Shown here in pieces: positions 17,319 through 26,062 of a DNA stretch of 64,000 bases. The notes under the pieces are model-generated. The model did no database searches. It was given only the letters and a program-made list of their open reading frames with translations, and was not told the DNA's origin. Source of the stretch: Sulfuriferula plumbiphila (GTDB lineage: Bacteria > Pseudomonadota > Gammaproteobacteria > Burkholderiales > Sulfuriferulaceae); the NCBI RefSeq assembly GCF_009938015.1, contig NZ_AP021884.1:2033501-2097500 (forward strand), in the 5' to 3' direction. Every line of letters starts with the position of its first letter. Positions within the stretch are counted from its first letter, which is position 1. A program made the position numbers and the translations under genes.

Positions 17319-18842
17319 GTGCCCGTATCAAGGATCACCATGCGTAAAATTAAAGACGTATTGCGTTTGAAACTGGACGCCAGGCTGTCGCACCAGCAGA
17401 TCGCCGCTGCGCTGGGCATATCGAAGGGAGTCGTCACCAAGTATGTCGGTCTGGCCGCCGCCGCAGGCCTGGATTGGGCTGCCGTGCAAGACATTGACGA
17501 AACCACGTTGGGGCGGCGCCTGCTGGTTACCCCCGAGCGACCGCGCGATCATGTTCAGCCGGACTACGGCCGTTTGCATCAAGAGCTGCGGCGCAAAGGC
17601 ATGACATTGATGTTGCTCTGGGAAGAGTACCGAGCCGACCACGCCGACCGGCAGACCTATGCTTACTCGCAGTTCTGCGACAACTACCGGCGCTTCGCCA
17701 GGCAACTCAAGCGCTCCATGCGCCAGGTTCACCGTGCCGGCGAGAAGCTGTTCATTGATTTCGCCGGCCCCACCATCGCGCTGACCGACGGCAGTCGCGC
17801 GCACATCTTCGTCGCGGCACTGGGCGCTTCCAGCTATACCTTTGCCTGCGCCACGCCGCGCGAGACCATGACCGACTGGCTGAAATCGACAGCGCGCGCG
17901 TTAAGCTTCATCGGCGGCATGCCCCAGATGATCGTGCCCGACAACCCGAAGGCGCTGATTGCGGACGCCAACCGTTACGAGCCGCGCAGCAACGATACCG
18001 TGCTCGATTTCGCGCGCCACTATGGGACGTCGGTGTTGCCAGCACGACCCTACCACCCGCAGGACAAAGCCAAAGCAGAATCGGCGGTACAGATCGTCGA
18101 ACGCTGGATCATGGCGCGCCTGCGCCACCAGCAATTTGCCAGCGTAGATGATGTCAATCAGGCCATCGCACCGCTGCTTGCCAGGCTCAACGAGAAGCCA
18201 TTCCAGAAGCTGCCCGGCAGTCGCGCCAGTGCATTTGCCGAAATCGGCGCACCCGCCTTGGCTCCGTTGCCGCTGCAAGCTTATGAGATGGCACACTTCA
18301 AGACGGTCAAGGTTCACATCGACTATCACGTAGAAGTCGAACGACACCGCTACAGCGTGCCGCATTCATTGGTCGGACAAGTACTTGAAGCACGGATCAC
18401 AGTGGCAGTGGTCGAGATCCTGCATCGCGGTAACCGCGTGGCCAGCCATGCCCGCAGCAGTCTGGCCGGTGGCTTTACCACCACCGCCGCGCACATGCCG
18501 GCGGCGCATCGCGCCCAGATGGAATGGTCGCCACAACGGCTGATCCACTGGGGCCAAAGCATTGGCCCTGCCGCCGCCGAAGTGGTGACACGGCTACTGA
18601 ACAAGTACAAGCATCCCGAACATGGCTACCGCGCCTGCCTTGGGCTGCTGTCGCTGGTCAAGCGTTATGGCAAACCCAGACTGGAGGCGGCCTGTACGCT
18701 GGCTTTGCAGATCGGCGTCTGCCAGTACCGCCATGTGCGCGACATCCTGAAGAATAACCGCGACGCAGCCGCGCCGCTCAGCACTGAAGAATGGGTCAGC
18801 CCCAACCATGTCCACGTGCGCGGTCCTGGCTACTACCAATAA
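17319..18842 (+). CDS. istA: IS21 transposase IstA
   Basis: A transposase of about 507 residues. The GTG at 17319 is preferred because GGAG lies just upstream and the conserved HTH (MRKIKDVLRLKLDARLSHQQ, then IAAALGISKGVVTKY) begins right after it; an in-frame GTG at 17238 would add 27 residues lying in the terminal repeats. The DDE catalytic core has FIDFAGPTIAL (first Asp), MIVPDNPKALI (second Asp) and HPQDKAKAESAVQIVERWI (Glu). A C-terminal beta-barrel follows with YHVEVERHRYSVPHSLVG. It works with IstB to transpose the element. Confidence 0.93.
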   Translation: MPVSRITMRKIKDVLRLKLDARLSHQQIAAALGISKGVVTKYVGLAAAAGLDWAAVQDIDETTLGRRLLVTPERPRDHVQPDYGRLHQELRRKGMTLMLLWEEYRADHADRQTYAYSQFCDNYRRFARQLKRSMRQVHRAGEKLFIDFAGPTIALTDGSRAHIFVAALGASSYTFACATPRETMTDWLKSTARALSFIGGMPQMIVPDNPKALIADANRYEPRSNDTVLDFARHYGTSVLPARPYHPQDKAKAESAVQIVERWIMARLRHQQFASVDDVNQAIAPLLARLNEKPFQKLPGSRASAFAEIGAPALAPLPLQAYEMAHFKTVKVHIDYHVEVERHRYSVPHSLVGQVLEARITVAVVEILHRGNRVASHARSSLAGGFTTTAAHMPAAHRAQMEWSPQRLIHWGQSIGPAAAEVVTRLLNKYKHPEHGYRACLGLLSLVKRYGKPRLEAACTLALQIGVCQYRHVRDILKNNRDAAAPLSTEEWVSPNHVHVRGPGYYQ

Positions 18843-18853
18843 GGAAAGACAAC

Positions 18854-19621
18854 ATGATGATGCATACCACGCTGACGCAATTGCGCAGCCTGAAACTGGA
18901 TGGCCTGGCGACGGGGCTGGAAGAACAACTGGCACAGCCCGGTATGGCTGCACTCAGCTTCGAAGAACGCGTAGCACTGTTGGTGGACCGGGAAGTCCAT
19001 GCCCGTAATGACCGCAAACTGGCGCGCCTGCTCAAGAACGCTCGCCTGAAATACGGGCAGGCGGCCATCGAGGATATCGACAGCCGCGCAGGACGCGGTA
19101 TCGACCGGCGCGAGGTGATGAGCCTGGCTTTGGGCGACTGGGTCAACGCCGGCCACAGCATCCTGATTACAGGACCGACCGGCGCCGGTAAATCCTGGCT
19201 GGCCTGCGCATTGGCACAATACGTCTGCCGCCGTGGTTACTCAGCCATCTATCAGCGCGTACCCCGCATGCAGGAAGAACTGCGCATCCGGCACGGCAGC
19301 GGCACCTTCGGCAAATGGCTGCTGCAACTGGCCAAGACCGACGTATTGGTTCTCGATGACTGGGGCATGGGCGCTATCGACAGCATGACCCGTTCCGACT
19401 TGCTGGAGATCATCGACGACCGTGCCGCCAACAAGGCCACCATCATCACCAGTCAGTTGCCGGTGGAGCACTGGCACGCCTGGATAGGCGATGCCACCAT
19501 CGCCGACGCCATCCTCGACCGCATCATGCAGCGCAACCACCGCTTCACGCTGACCGGCGAGTCGCTGCGAACAGAACAATCAAAAACAAGCAAAAAGGAG
19601 GAAAAAACCACCCCATCGTGA
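18854..19621 (+). CDS. istB: IS21 helper ATPase IstB
   Basis: A 255-residue AAA+ ATPase. The start at 18854 follows AAGGAAAG by a few bases and begins the family N-terminus (LTQLRSLKLDGLATGLEEQL). Walker A is ILITGPTGAGKSWLACALA, Walker B is LLQLAKTDVLVLDDWGMG, and TIITSQLPVEHWH is the sensor region. The tail is lysine-rich. It sits 11 bp after istA. IstB remodels target DNA for the transposase. Confidence 0.95.
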   Translation: MMMHTTLTQLRSLKLDGLATGLEEQLAQPGMAALSFEERVALLVDREVHARNDRKLARLLKNARLKYGQAAIEDIDSRAGRGIDRREVMSLALGDWVNAGHSILITGPTGAGKSWLACALAQYVCRRGYSAIYQRVPRMQEELRIRHGSGTFGKWLLQLAKTDVLVLDDWGMGAIDSMTRSDLLEIIDDRAANKATIITSQLPVEHWHAWIGDATIADAILDRIMQRNHRFTLTGESLRTEQSKTSKKEEKTTPS

Positions 19622-19667
19622 CCGCAGGCATTACAATTTAACTGCGTAACACCATGCCATGCGCAAG

Positions 19668-19714
19668 TGGTCACGATACGCCGGAATCACCGGTCACGTT
19701 CACCGGAATACGCA
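19668..19714. repeat. Right terminal repeats of the IS21 element
   Basis: Two inverted units (GGTCACGATACGCCGGAAT and GGTCACGTTCACCGGAATA) mirror the left-end array. The outermost matches the left end at most of its first 24 positions. Confidence 0.85.
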
Positions 19715-19720
19715 GCCAGC

Positions 19721-19799
19721 CAAAGAAACACACTACCCGGCGCTCACTGATCCGAAGGCAATAGGCAACCTGTTGCGCGCTATCCAAGGCTACAAAGGC
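19721..19799 (+). pseudogene. P4-type integrase, continuation after IS21
   Basis: Immediately after the duplicated GCCAGC, the frame reads KETHYPALTDPKAIGNLL and RAIQGYKG, the expected continuation of the integrase into its catalytic domain. The similarity stops at about 19799. The catalytic R-H-R-Y region is absent, replaced by a fragment of an unrelated gene. Confidence 0.85.
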
Positions 19800-20023
19800 G
19801 GCTTTATCAGCCGAAAATCGCCGGCATCACGTGGATGGGATATGACCGGCCAAGGAATCTTGACAGGCACGCTACCGGAGGCATCGTGGCCCTTCCGATC
19901 TGGACCGGCTACATGCAGGCAGTGCTAAAAGGCGTGCCGGTGCAAGAGCGCCCGGTCCCGGAAGGCATCATCAAGGCAGGCGACGACGGGAAAATCCGCC
20001 GGAAACCGGAGTGTAAGGCATAG
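19800..20023 (+). pseudogene. mrcA: C-terminal fragment of penicillin-binding protein 1A
   Basis: The frame reads LYQPKIAGITWMGYDRPRNL, then TGGIVALPIWTGYMQAVLKG, then VPVQERPVPEGII, ending at TAG 20021-20023. This matches the last 70 or so residues of class A PBP1A (the GY.P...W.GYD, TGG..A.PIW..YM, GVP..P.PEG pattern). It lacks the transglycosylase and transpeptidase cores, so it is a relic. It abuts the integrase fragment directly, so the join is an old recombination scar. Confidence 0.7.
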
Positions 20024-20129
20024 GCGTCGACGCGCAACCGGCAAACGCGTCATCCGAAGAAAAGTTGAGCGACGGGGTATAAGGGCGCGTTACTCTGACG
20101 CCGTCGGCCAGAAATCACGTCAGCAACAA

Positions 20130-21617
20130 TCAGACGCAGTCGAACAGCGCCATGAAGCCGTAGTCCATATGCAACTGCATGTGGCAATGAAACAGCGTCA
20201 GGCCCAACTGATCGGCGGTGAAGTCGACCTCCATCGTCTGGTATCCGCCCAGCATGGCCACGTCCTTGATCACGCCACCGGTCGGCTGGCCGGCAATGCG
20301 TGTGATCTCGAAGCTGTGCCGGTGCAAGTGCATCGGATGGATGTCGTCGCTGGCGTTGTGCATGCGCAGGCGATAACGTTTGCCGTGCCGCAGATGAAAC
20401 ATCGGTTTCATCGCCGCCATGTCGAACTGAACACCATTGATGGTCCAGGCGTTGAACCCGCGATCGGCCGCATTCAGCTTGGCAAAAGTCATCTCAATCA
20501 CGTCGTCGGGCGCCACCGGACGTGCATCAGGCTGCGCGAAGCGCCGGTAGTCCCACGAGAAGGGCCTGGGGCTCACCCACCGGGGTTTGCCGCGATGCCC
20601 CGCATACTCGATCACGATACCCATGCCGCGATTGCGATCGTCGTCGGCCAGATCGCCCAGCACCCACACCCCGGGATGCTTCATCTCAACAATTGCCGAC
20701 ACCCGTTCGGCGGTGCCGATCCACAGCACCGGCACCTCGGCCGGGTGCGGCACCGGGTTGCCATCCAGTGCCACGACTTTAAAGTGGTGACCCGGTAGTG
20801 CCAGGCTGCGGATTTCTGTGGCGCTGCCATTCAGCACATGGAACAGCACACGCTCGCCGGCCTTCACCCGGACCGGCTCACCGTGGCCGCGCATGCGGCC
20901 GTTGATCGCAAAAGATTGATAGCCGACCTCGTAGCCATGTGGCTGGCCCCGGGCCAGCGAGTTTTTCATCGCAGTCTCGCCGCGCTCCTCCAGTGTGCGG
21001 TTACGATCGCCGGGGCTTAGAAAGTCCATCGCCATGTCGCCACCCTTGCTGAAGAACGGATCAAATTCCTTGAGGGTCAGGAACACTTCGCGATCGTAGG
21101 CACCCGGTTCGCGCTTGGGCTCGATATACACCGGCCCGACCAGGCCGCTGTACTGGCCAAGGGTGAGGTCGTCGGCAGCAGTCAGGTGCGTGTGATAGAA
21201 ACGAAAGCCTGCTGGACCGGGTGTGAAGGCGATACGGCGCATGCCATGCGCCGGAATATACGGCGTACCTTCCTCGGCGGCGCCATCCACGTCCACAGGC
21301 AGGAACTGGCCATGCCAGTGCAGTTGCTCAGGCGTATCGGTATCGTTGTGGATATCGACAACGACCTGCTGGCCTTCCTTGAAGCGCAGCAGCGGTCCCG
21401 GGAACTGCCCGTTGAAAACCGTGGTGGGAACGATGTGATCTGGTGCCAGTTCGACCAAGCTTCGGCCCATTCGCAACGTGTAGTCAGCCTTGCCATCGGG
21501 AACGGGTTGGGAAGATGTAGCCAGCGTGGATGATGTGGCGTGCACCAGACCTGGAACACTACCGCTGAGAGCGGCCAGGCTCCCTAACTTGAGAAATTCG
21601 CGACGATCAATCAGCAT
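20130..21617 (-). CDS. Periplasmic multicopper oxidase, CueO-like
   Basis: A 495-residue multicopper oxidase. The start at 21617 has AGAGGAGT upstream and gives a Tat-like leader (DRREFLKLGSLAALSG); the frame's upstream ATG is disfavoured. All four copper motifs are present: HWHGQFLPVD, FRFYHTHLTA, HPMHLHRHSFEI and FHCHMQLHMDYGFM. The last supplies the Cys-His bridge and the axial Met of the type 1 copper site. It probably oxidises Cu(I) or phenolic/metal substrates in the periplasm. The convergent or adjacent genes are a PBP1A scrap on one side and PadR/ChrA on the other; copA is far away. Confidence 0.87.
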   Translation of the reverse strand: MLIDRREFLKLGSLAALSGSVPGLVHATSSTLATSSQPVPDGKADYTLRMGRSLVELAPDHIVPTTVFNGQFPGPLLRFKEGQQVVVDIHNDTDTPEQLHWHGQFLPVDVDGAAEEGTPYIPAHGMRRIAFTPGPAGFRFYHTHLTAADDLTLGQYSGLVGPVYIEPKREPGAYDREVFLTLKEFDPFFSKGGDMAMDFLSPGDRNRTLEERGETAMKNSLARGQPHGYEVGYQSFAINGRMRGHGEPVRVKAGERVLFHVLNGSATEIRSLALPGHHFKVVALDGNPVPHPAEVPVLWIGTAERVSAIVEMKHPGVWVLGDLADDDRNRGMGIVIEYAGHRGKPRWVSPRPFSWDYRRFAQPDARPVAPDDVIEMTFAKLNAADRGFNAWTINGVQFDMAAMKPMFHLRHGKRYRLRMHNASDDIHPMHLHRHSFEITRIAGQPTGGVIKDVAMLGGYQTMEVDFTADQLGLTLFHCHMQLHMDYGFMALFDCV

Positions 21618-21723
21618 GGTGTACTCCTCTTTTTTAGTGGGTGGCGCTTGAATGGGATGGATTAGCGCAACAGGGAAAATCATGCCCGGTTTGGCATTTC
21701 CTTAGTCTTGGATCAGGACGATA

Positions 21724-22140
21724 TCAAGACTTACGCTGTCGCTTCCCGCCAGACTTTCCGTTCAATTTTCCTGATTGATGGGAACCCATCTGGACCGGTT
21801 GTTGTTGATCGACATGCGCCGAGGTCGTAAACCGAAGCTCATCCTCGAACAGTTCTCTGAACAGCTCCCAAACTTTGGTTTTACCGAGTGCCAGCACCGT
21901 CTTTCCTGTGTCGGTAATGACATAGAGCCGTCGCCTCCGGCCGGAAACCAGTTCGGTCTGGGAACTGAGGTATCCGCTTTTCTCTAGACCATGCAGAATC
22001 GGATACAAGGTTCCCGCGCTCAATTTGTAACCGTGATGACCCAATTCATCGATGATGCCGAGGCCGAAGATGGGCTCATGGGCCGCATGATGCAGGATGT
22101 GCAGTCGTATCAGGCCACTGAGCAGATCGCGTTCACCCAT
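21724..22140 (-). CDS. PadR-family transcriptional regulator
   Basis: A 138-residue PadR-type winged helix protein: RLHILHHAAHEPIFGLGIID, then LSAGTLYPILHGLEKSGYLS, then RRRRLYVITDTGKTVLA. The C-terminus is basic and unlike that of typical PadR proteins (GKLNGKSGGKRQRKS). It follows the chrA gene with a 9-bp gap, so the two share a transcript. It is probably the repressor of the locus, acting at the large dyad upstream of chrA. Confidence 0.85.
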   Translation of the reverse strand: MGERDLLSGLIRLHILHHAAHEPIFGLGIIDELGHHGYKLSAGTLYPILHGLEKSGYLSSQTELVSGRRRRLYVITDTGKTVLALGKTKVWELFRELFEDELRFTTSAHVDQQQPVQMGSHQSGKLNGKSGGKRQRKS

Positions 22141-22149
22141 TTTTCTCTC

Positions 22150-23367
22150 CTAGTGCCATCCCAGTCCTGCCAGCAGGGCGCAAAGTATCACTACCAGCCA
22201 TGGAGGCGTTTTCCAGAACACCAGCAACAGGAAAGCGCCCGCTGCCAGCGAGAAGTCGGCAGGCGACAGGATGGCGCTCGTCCAAACCGGCTGATAGAAA
22301 GCGGCCAGCAGCAGACCGACCACAGCCGCATTCACCCCCAGCATCGCCCGCTGCATGGCTGGATGCCGACGCGCCCCCTCCCACAGCGGCAATGCGCCGA
22401 TCACGAGCATGAAAGCCGGCAGAAAGATAGCGACGAGCGCTACGGCAGCCCCTAACCAGCCGTGGGGACTCTGTGATGAAACAGCACCGAGATAGGCCGC
22501 AAAGGTGAACAAGGGCCCCGGTACGGCTTGCGCCGCACCGTAGCCCGCCAGAAACGCATCATTGGACACCCATCCCGCCGGAACCACTTGGGATTGAAGT
22601 ACCGGTAACACTACGTGCCCGCCACCAAATACCAGACTTCCGGCGCGGAAGAAGCTATCGAACAAATGAATAGCATAGCTGTCCGTTTGCGCCGCGACCG
22701 CCGGCAACAGCAGCAAGAGCACGAAGAACGCCAGCAATACGACTGCACCCGTGCGTTTTCGCAACAGAAGAGGGAACGGGCTATGTGGCAGTTCGCTCGC
22801 TGGGGGCGCAAGCCATAGCCAGCCTACCAATCCCCCGAACACGATGACGCCGATCTCTCCCAGTACACCGGGAATCCAGAAGGCCACTACTGCACCGGCG
22901 ACGGCTATGCTTGCTCTGAGCCGATCCGGACATAAACTCTTCCCCATACTCCACAGAGCCTGGGCCACCACCGCAACGGCGACTACCTTCAACCCATGCA
23001 GCCAGGCGCCATCCGTGCCGCTGCCCAGGTTTGTCAGAACAAGACCGAACAACACCAAGGCAATGGCAGACGGCAAGGTGAAACCCAGCCACGAAGCCAA
23101 CGCTCCCGGCAATCCACCGCGGAACAGTCCCAAGGCAATACCTGCCTGACTACTGGCAGGTCCGGGCAAGAACTGGCATAAAGCCACAAGATCGGCATAA
23201 GCGTGATCATTCAGCCACTTTCTACGCTCAACGAACTCGGCGCGGAAATAGCCAAGATGCGCGATCGGCCCGCCAAAGCTGGTGCACCCGAGCTTGAGAA
23301 AAATCAAAAAGATGTCGAGTAGTGACGTTCTTTGCTCTGCCTGGGTTGCCTGCGAGTCGAGGACCAT
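22150..23367 (-). CDS. chrA: ChrA-type chromate efflux transporter
   Basis: A 405-residue long-chain CHR-family transporter with two homologous halves. Each half carries the family motif: FLKLGCTSFGGPIAHLGYF and QFLPGPASSQAGIALG in the first, FRAGSLVFGGGHVVLPVL and GYGAAQAVPGPLFTFAAYLG in the second. There are ten or so hydrophobic segments. It exports chromate using the proton gradient. It is co-transcribed with PadR and divergent from a rhodanese gene, with a 38-bp dyad between them. Confidence 0.93.
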   Translation of the reverse strand: MVLDSQATQAEQRTSLLDIFLIFLKLGCTSFGGPIAHLGYFRAEFVERRKWLNDHAYADLVALCQFLPGPASSQAGIALGLFRGGLPGALASWLGFTLPSAIALVLFGLVLTNLGSGTDGAWLHGLKVVAVAVVAQALWSMGKSLCPDRLRASIAVAGAVVAFWIPGVLGEIGVIVFGGLVGWLWLAPPASELPHSPFPLLLRKRTGAVVLLAFFVLLLLLPAVAAQTDSYAIHLFDSFFRAGSLVFGGGHVVLPVLQSQVVPAGWVSNDAFLAGYGAAQAVPGPLFTFAAYLGAVSSQSPHGWLGAAVALVAIFLPAFMLVIGALPLWEGARRHPAMQRAMLGVNAAVVGLLLAAFYQPVWTSAILSPADFSLAAGAFLLLVFWKTPPWLVVILCALLAGLGWH

Positions 23368-23380
23368 TGCTATTTGCGTC

Positions 23381-23418
23381 TTAAATATCTATTGACGATA
23401 TCGTAATTCGATATTAAA
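23381..23418. promoter_or_regulatory. 38-bp dyad operator between chrA and rhodanese genes
   Basis: A near-perfect palindrome centred at 23399/23400: ACGATATCGT in the middle (23395-23404), flanked by symmetric TTAAATATC and GATATTAA arms. Fifteen of 19 positions pair. It lies 14 bp upstream of chrA. It is the obvious candidate operator for the co-encoded PadR regulator. Confidence 0.7.
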
Positions 23419-23579
23419 TTTTGTGCAACACGCGCCTCAAGGCGAATCTACGTCATCACACCGGGTGATCATGCTGTCCTGGCCGCAGCCAGCATCAAGG
23501 CCAGAGCGCCTTTTCGTGAATTATTCGAGGATGCCTAGACCCGGCATCCCTTCCCCTTCATCTACTTTGGGAGATAGCC

Positions 23580-24377
23580 ATGCAGCCTGACCCCGTGATT
23601 GAACCCTCTGACCTCGCGACTATGCGCAGCGCCGTCCTGCTGGACGTGCGCGATTCCGCAGCGTTCAAGCTGGCTCATGCGCCAAGCGCGGTGCGCGTGC
23701 CCATCGAGCATTGGGAAGCGGCAGCCAGGGCCGACGAGACATCCCTGGGCAATGTCGCTTATTGGGAAACCGCTATCAACGCGCTCGGTGTTGACAACAC
23801 CGTCCTGGCGGTTGTCTATGACGACGGGCGCATGACCGAAGCGGCGCGCGTATGGTTTATTTTGCAGTACTTTGGTGCGAAAGCGGTCATTGTGAACGGC
23901 GGCTGGCCGGCCATGTTGAACCATGCTGTGGTGCCTACAGGCTCGCCGTTAGCGTCCAAGGCACACAACTTTCAAGCCCAAGCAGGGTCCGGGAAGGTGG
24001 GGCTGCTTGATCGTGATGGCCTACGGGCAGAGCTTGGATCAACTACGCGCATTTTCGACGCCCGGTCTGCGGCCGAGTTTGACGGCGGTGACCGACGAAA
24101 GAATGCGCGGGGCGGTCATCTTCCCGGTGCTCGTCATCTTGCCCATAGCCAGTTGCTGGACGGCCAGCGGCTTCGGCCGGCGCATGAGCTGCAGCAACTG
24201 CTGACCGAGGCCGGTTTTCAAGCCGGCGACCACGTCGTCACGCATTGTGATGGCGGCGGACGAGCCGCGTTGGCCGCCGTCGCCGCAGTTCGCGCAGGTT
24301 ACACCGGCGTACGAGCCTACTACCTGAGCTTCGCGGATTGGGCTCGCGATGAGAGCTGCCCGATATCGCGGGATTGA
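23580..24377 (+). CDS. Two-domain rhodanese-like sulfurtransferase
   Basis: A 265-residue protein with tandem rhodanese domains. The first (about 10-115) has VLLDVRDSAAFKLAHAPSAV but no active-site Cys. The second (about 140-260) has IFDARSAAEFDG, HLPGARHL and the active-site loop HCDGGGRAALAAVA, with Cys in the expected position. Layout and length fit the SseA/thiosulfate sulfurtransferase group, but the CDGGGR loop differs from the usual CGSG.T or CRKGVT forms. GGGAGATAGCC precedes the ATG. It shares the dyad region with chrA, suggesting co-regulation in oxyanion stress. Confidence 0.85.
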   Translation: MQPDPVIEPSDLATMRSAVLLDVRDSAAFKLAHAPSAVRVPIEHWEAAARADETSLGNVAYWETAINALGVDNTVLAVVYDDGRMTEAARVWFILQYFGAKAVIVNGGWPAMLNHAVVPTGSPLASKAHNFQAQAGSGKVGLLDRDGLRAELGSTTRIFDARSAAEFDGGDRRKNARGGHLPGARHLAHSQLLDGQRLRPAHELQQLLTEAGFQAGDHVVTHCDGGGRAALAAVAAVRAGYTGVRAYYLSFADWARDESCPISRD

Positions 24378-24397
24378 CCAGAGGATTTTTTCGAGGA

Positions 24398-24592
24398 TCA
24401 TTGGCCAGCATGCTGTGACGTCGCCAGGCACGACTCCTCGTAGGCCTCGATGTCGACCTGGCGGCAGAGCACGCGGCCGCACAGCTTCAGGAACTTGGGC
24501 CCGATCCCCTCGCAGCGCCAGCGTTCGAGGGTGGCCTCGCTGATATTCCAGCGGGTGGCGAGTTGCTTCTGGTTGAGGTGAATGACTGCCAT
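24398..24592 (-). CDS. AlpA/excisionase-like small DNA-binding protein
   Basis: A 64-residue protein; the start at 24592 has GGAAGGAGA upstream and begins the HTH (LNQKQLATRWNISEATLERW). RCEGIGPKFLKLCGRVLCRQ and VDIEAYEESCL follow, the usual pattern of MerR-like excisionase or AlpA helix-turn-helix proteins of prophages and integrated elements. It probably regulates an element or the adjacent fic gene, which lies 80 bp upstream on the same strand. Confidence 0.75.
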   Translation of the reverse strand: MAVIHLNQKQLATRWNISEATLERWRCEGIGPKFLKLCGRVLCRQVDIEAYEESCLATSQHAGQ

Positions 24593-24672
24593 CCTGGTCT
24601 CCTTCCGAATGAGTTGGCAGGCGTCCATGAAGGCGCTGTCCGGCGAATGAGCCACATCTTTCCGGAGGGTGG

Positions 24673-25800
24673 TTACTCTGCTGGCTGCTCGTTCAGTTCG
24701 TAGCTGGTGCTGCGCCCGCCCGCCGCAGATTTCCGCAACACGCCCTGTGCCAGCAATTCGTTGATGTCGCGCAGCGCGGTGTCCGGGGAGCACCTGGCAA
24801 TGGCCGCCCACTTGCTGCTGGTGAGCTTGCCTTCGAAGCCATCAAGCAAACGATTGAGCAGCTTCACTTGCCGCTCGTTCAGTGGCGTGGTGGCCCAGCG
24901 TTGCCAGAACCGCACTTTGGCCAGCACGGCATCGAGGGTGTGCTGTGCCTGATTGACGGCTCGATGCAGGGTGTCGAGGAACCAGGCGAGCCACACGGTG
25001 ACATCGAGCGCCCCTTTCTGGGTACGCTCCAGGATGTCGTAGTAGGCCTTGCGTTCCCGCTGGATCTGCGCCGAAAGACTATAGAAACGCTGCGGGCTGC
25101 CGTCAGCGCGCGCCAGCAGCAGGTCGCCGATGGCGCGGGCGATACGGCCGTTGCCGTCGTTGAACGGATGCAAGGTGACGAACCACAAATGGGCGAGTCC
25201 CGCCTTGATGAGCGGCGGCTCGTTCGACGCCTCATTGGCCCAGCCGAGAAAACGATCTGTTTCGGATTTTAGCCGATCGGCCGGCGGCGCTTCGAAATGC
25301 ACCCGCTGACGGCCGATCGGGCCAGACACCACCTGCATCGGGCCGCTGGCATCGTCGCGCCAGCCGCCAACCTTGATCCGGGCGAGGCCAGAGTAGCCGG
25401 TGGGAAAGAGCGCAGCGTGCCAGCCGAACAACCGCTCCCGGGTGACCGGAGCATCGCTGTTGGCCGTGGCGTCGAGCACCATCTCGACCACGCCTTCGAC
25501 GTGACGGTCCACCGGGGCCAGTGCGCCGATGTCCACGCCCAGACGACGGGCGATGGACGAACGCACGGACTCTACATTGAGCTGTTCGCCTTCGATCTCG
25601 CTGGTCTTGACCACATCCTCGGTGAGCGCCGCCAGGCTGGCCTGATCGCGCAACGCCATGCCGACATCGGCCAGACGACCGAGCAGCAACCCTTGGGCAC
25701 GGCTGACCTCGGCCAGCGGGCCAGCCAGCGCTGCCAGGTCATAGTGCCAGCTCGGCCAGTCGCCGGCCTGCCAGATATAAGTGTAATCGCCGCTATTCAT
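24673..25800 (-). CDS. Fic-domain protein (DUF4172 type)
   Basis: A 375-residue Fic protein. A DUF4172 N-terminus (YIWQAGDWPSWHYD) is followed by the inhibitory helix motif TSEIEG (66-71), which fits (S/T)xxxE(G/N). The Fic core is HPFNDGNGR at 211-219, with all catalytic residues intact, and a C-terminal winged helix covers about 300-370. Fic enzymes transfer AMP or related groups to protein targets. The inhibitory helix sits before the core, so it is class II and self-regulated. It starts ATG at 25800. Confidence 0.92.
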   Translation of the reverse strand: MNSGDYTYIWQAGDWPSWHYDLAALAGPLAEVSRAQGLLLGRLADVGMALRDQASLAALTEDVVKTSEIEGEQLNVESVRSSIARRLGVDIGALAPVDRHVEGVVEMVLDATANSDAPVTRERLFGWHAALFPTGYSGLARIKVGGWRDDASGPMQVVSGPIGRQRVHFEAPPADRLKSETDRFLGWANEASNEPPLIKAGLAHLWFVTLHPFNDGNGRIARAIGDLLLARADGSPQRFYSLSAQIQRERKAYYDILERTQKGALDVTVWLAWFLDTLHRAVNQAQHTLDAVLAKVRFWQRWATTPLNERQVKLLNRLLDGFEGKLTSSKWAAIARCSPDTALRDINELLAQGVLRKSAAGGRSTSYELNEQPAE

Positions 25801-26062
25801 GCGGAGATTATGAAGCGCATTCTTCGCAAGTGCAAGTTATTCGCCGCAGATGGTGCGGTGATGATCACCGTTATTCACCGCAGTGAAGGCGAACCAGGCC
25901 GGTCAAAAGCAGGCAGGATGAGAATCCCACGGGTTCAACTAGACGAGCACTGCTCGGTTGAACTCCTATAGCTGCCCACAATATCAATCCGGATGTTTCA
26001 GCGATCCAGCTACCTGCCGGAAAGGAAGCAGGAAACATCCAGGTTGATAAATAGAAGAAACT

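Larger units (their letters stand above)
17083..19714 (+). mobile_element. IS21-family insertion sequence, complete, 2632 bp
   Basis: The element has termini 5'-TGGGTATTCTGG and, on the other strand, 5'-TGCGTATTCCGG, matching the TG...CA ends of IS21. It is flanked by a direct 6-bp duplication GCCAGC (17077-17082 and 19715-19720). Removing the element and one duplication restores the integrase frame GALPPAKETHYPALTDP. It encodes IstA and IstB, both intact, and carries multiple terminal repeats. It therefore looks recently active. Confidence 0.95.
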
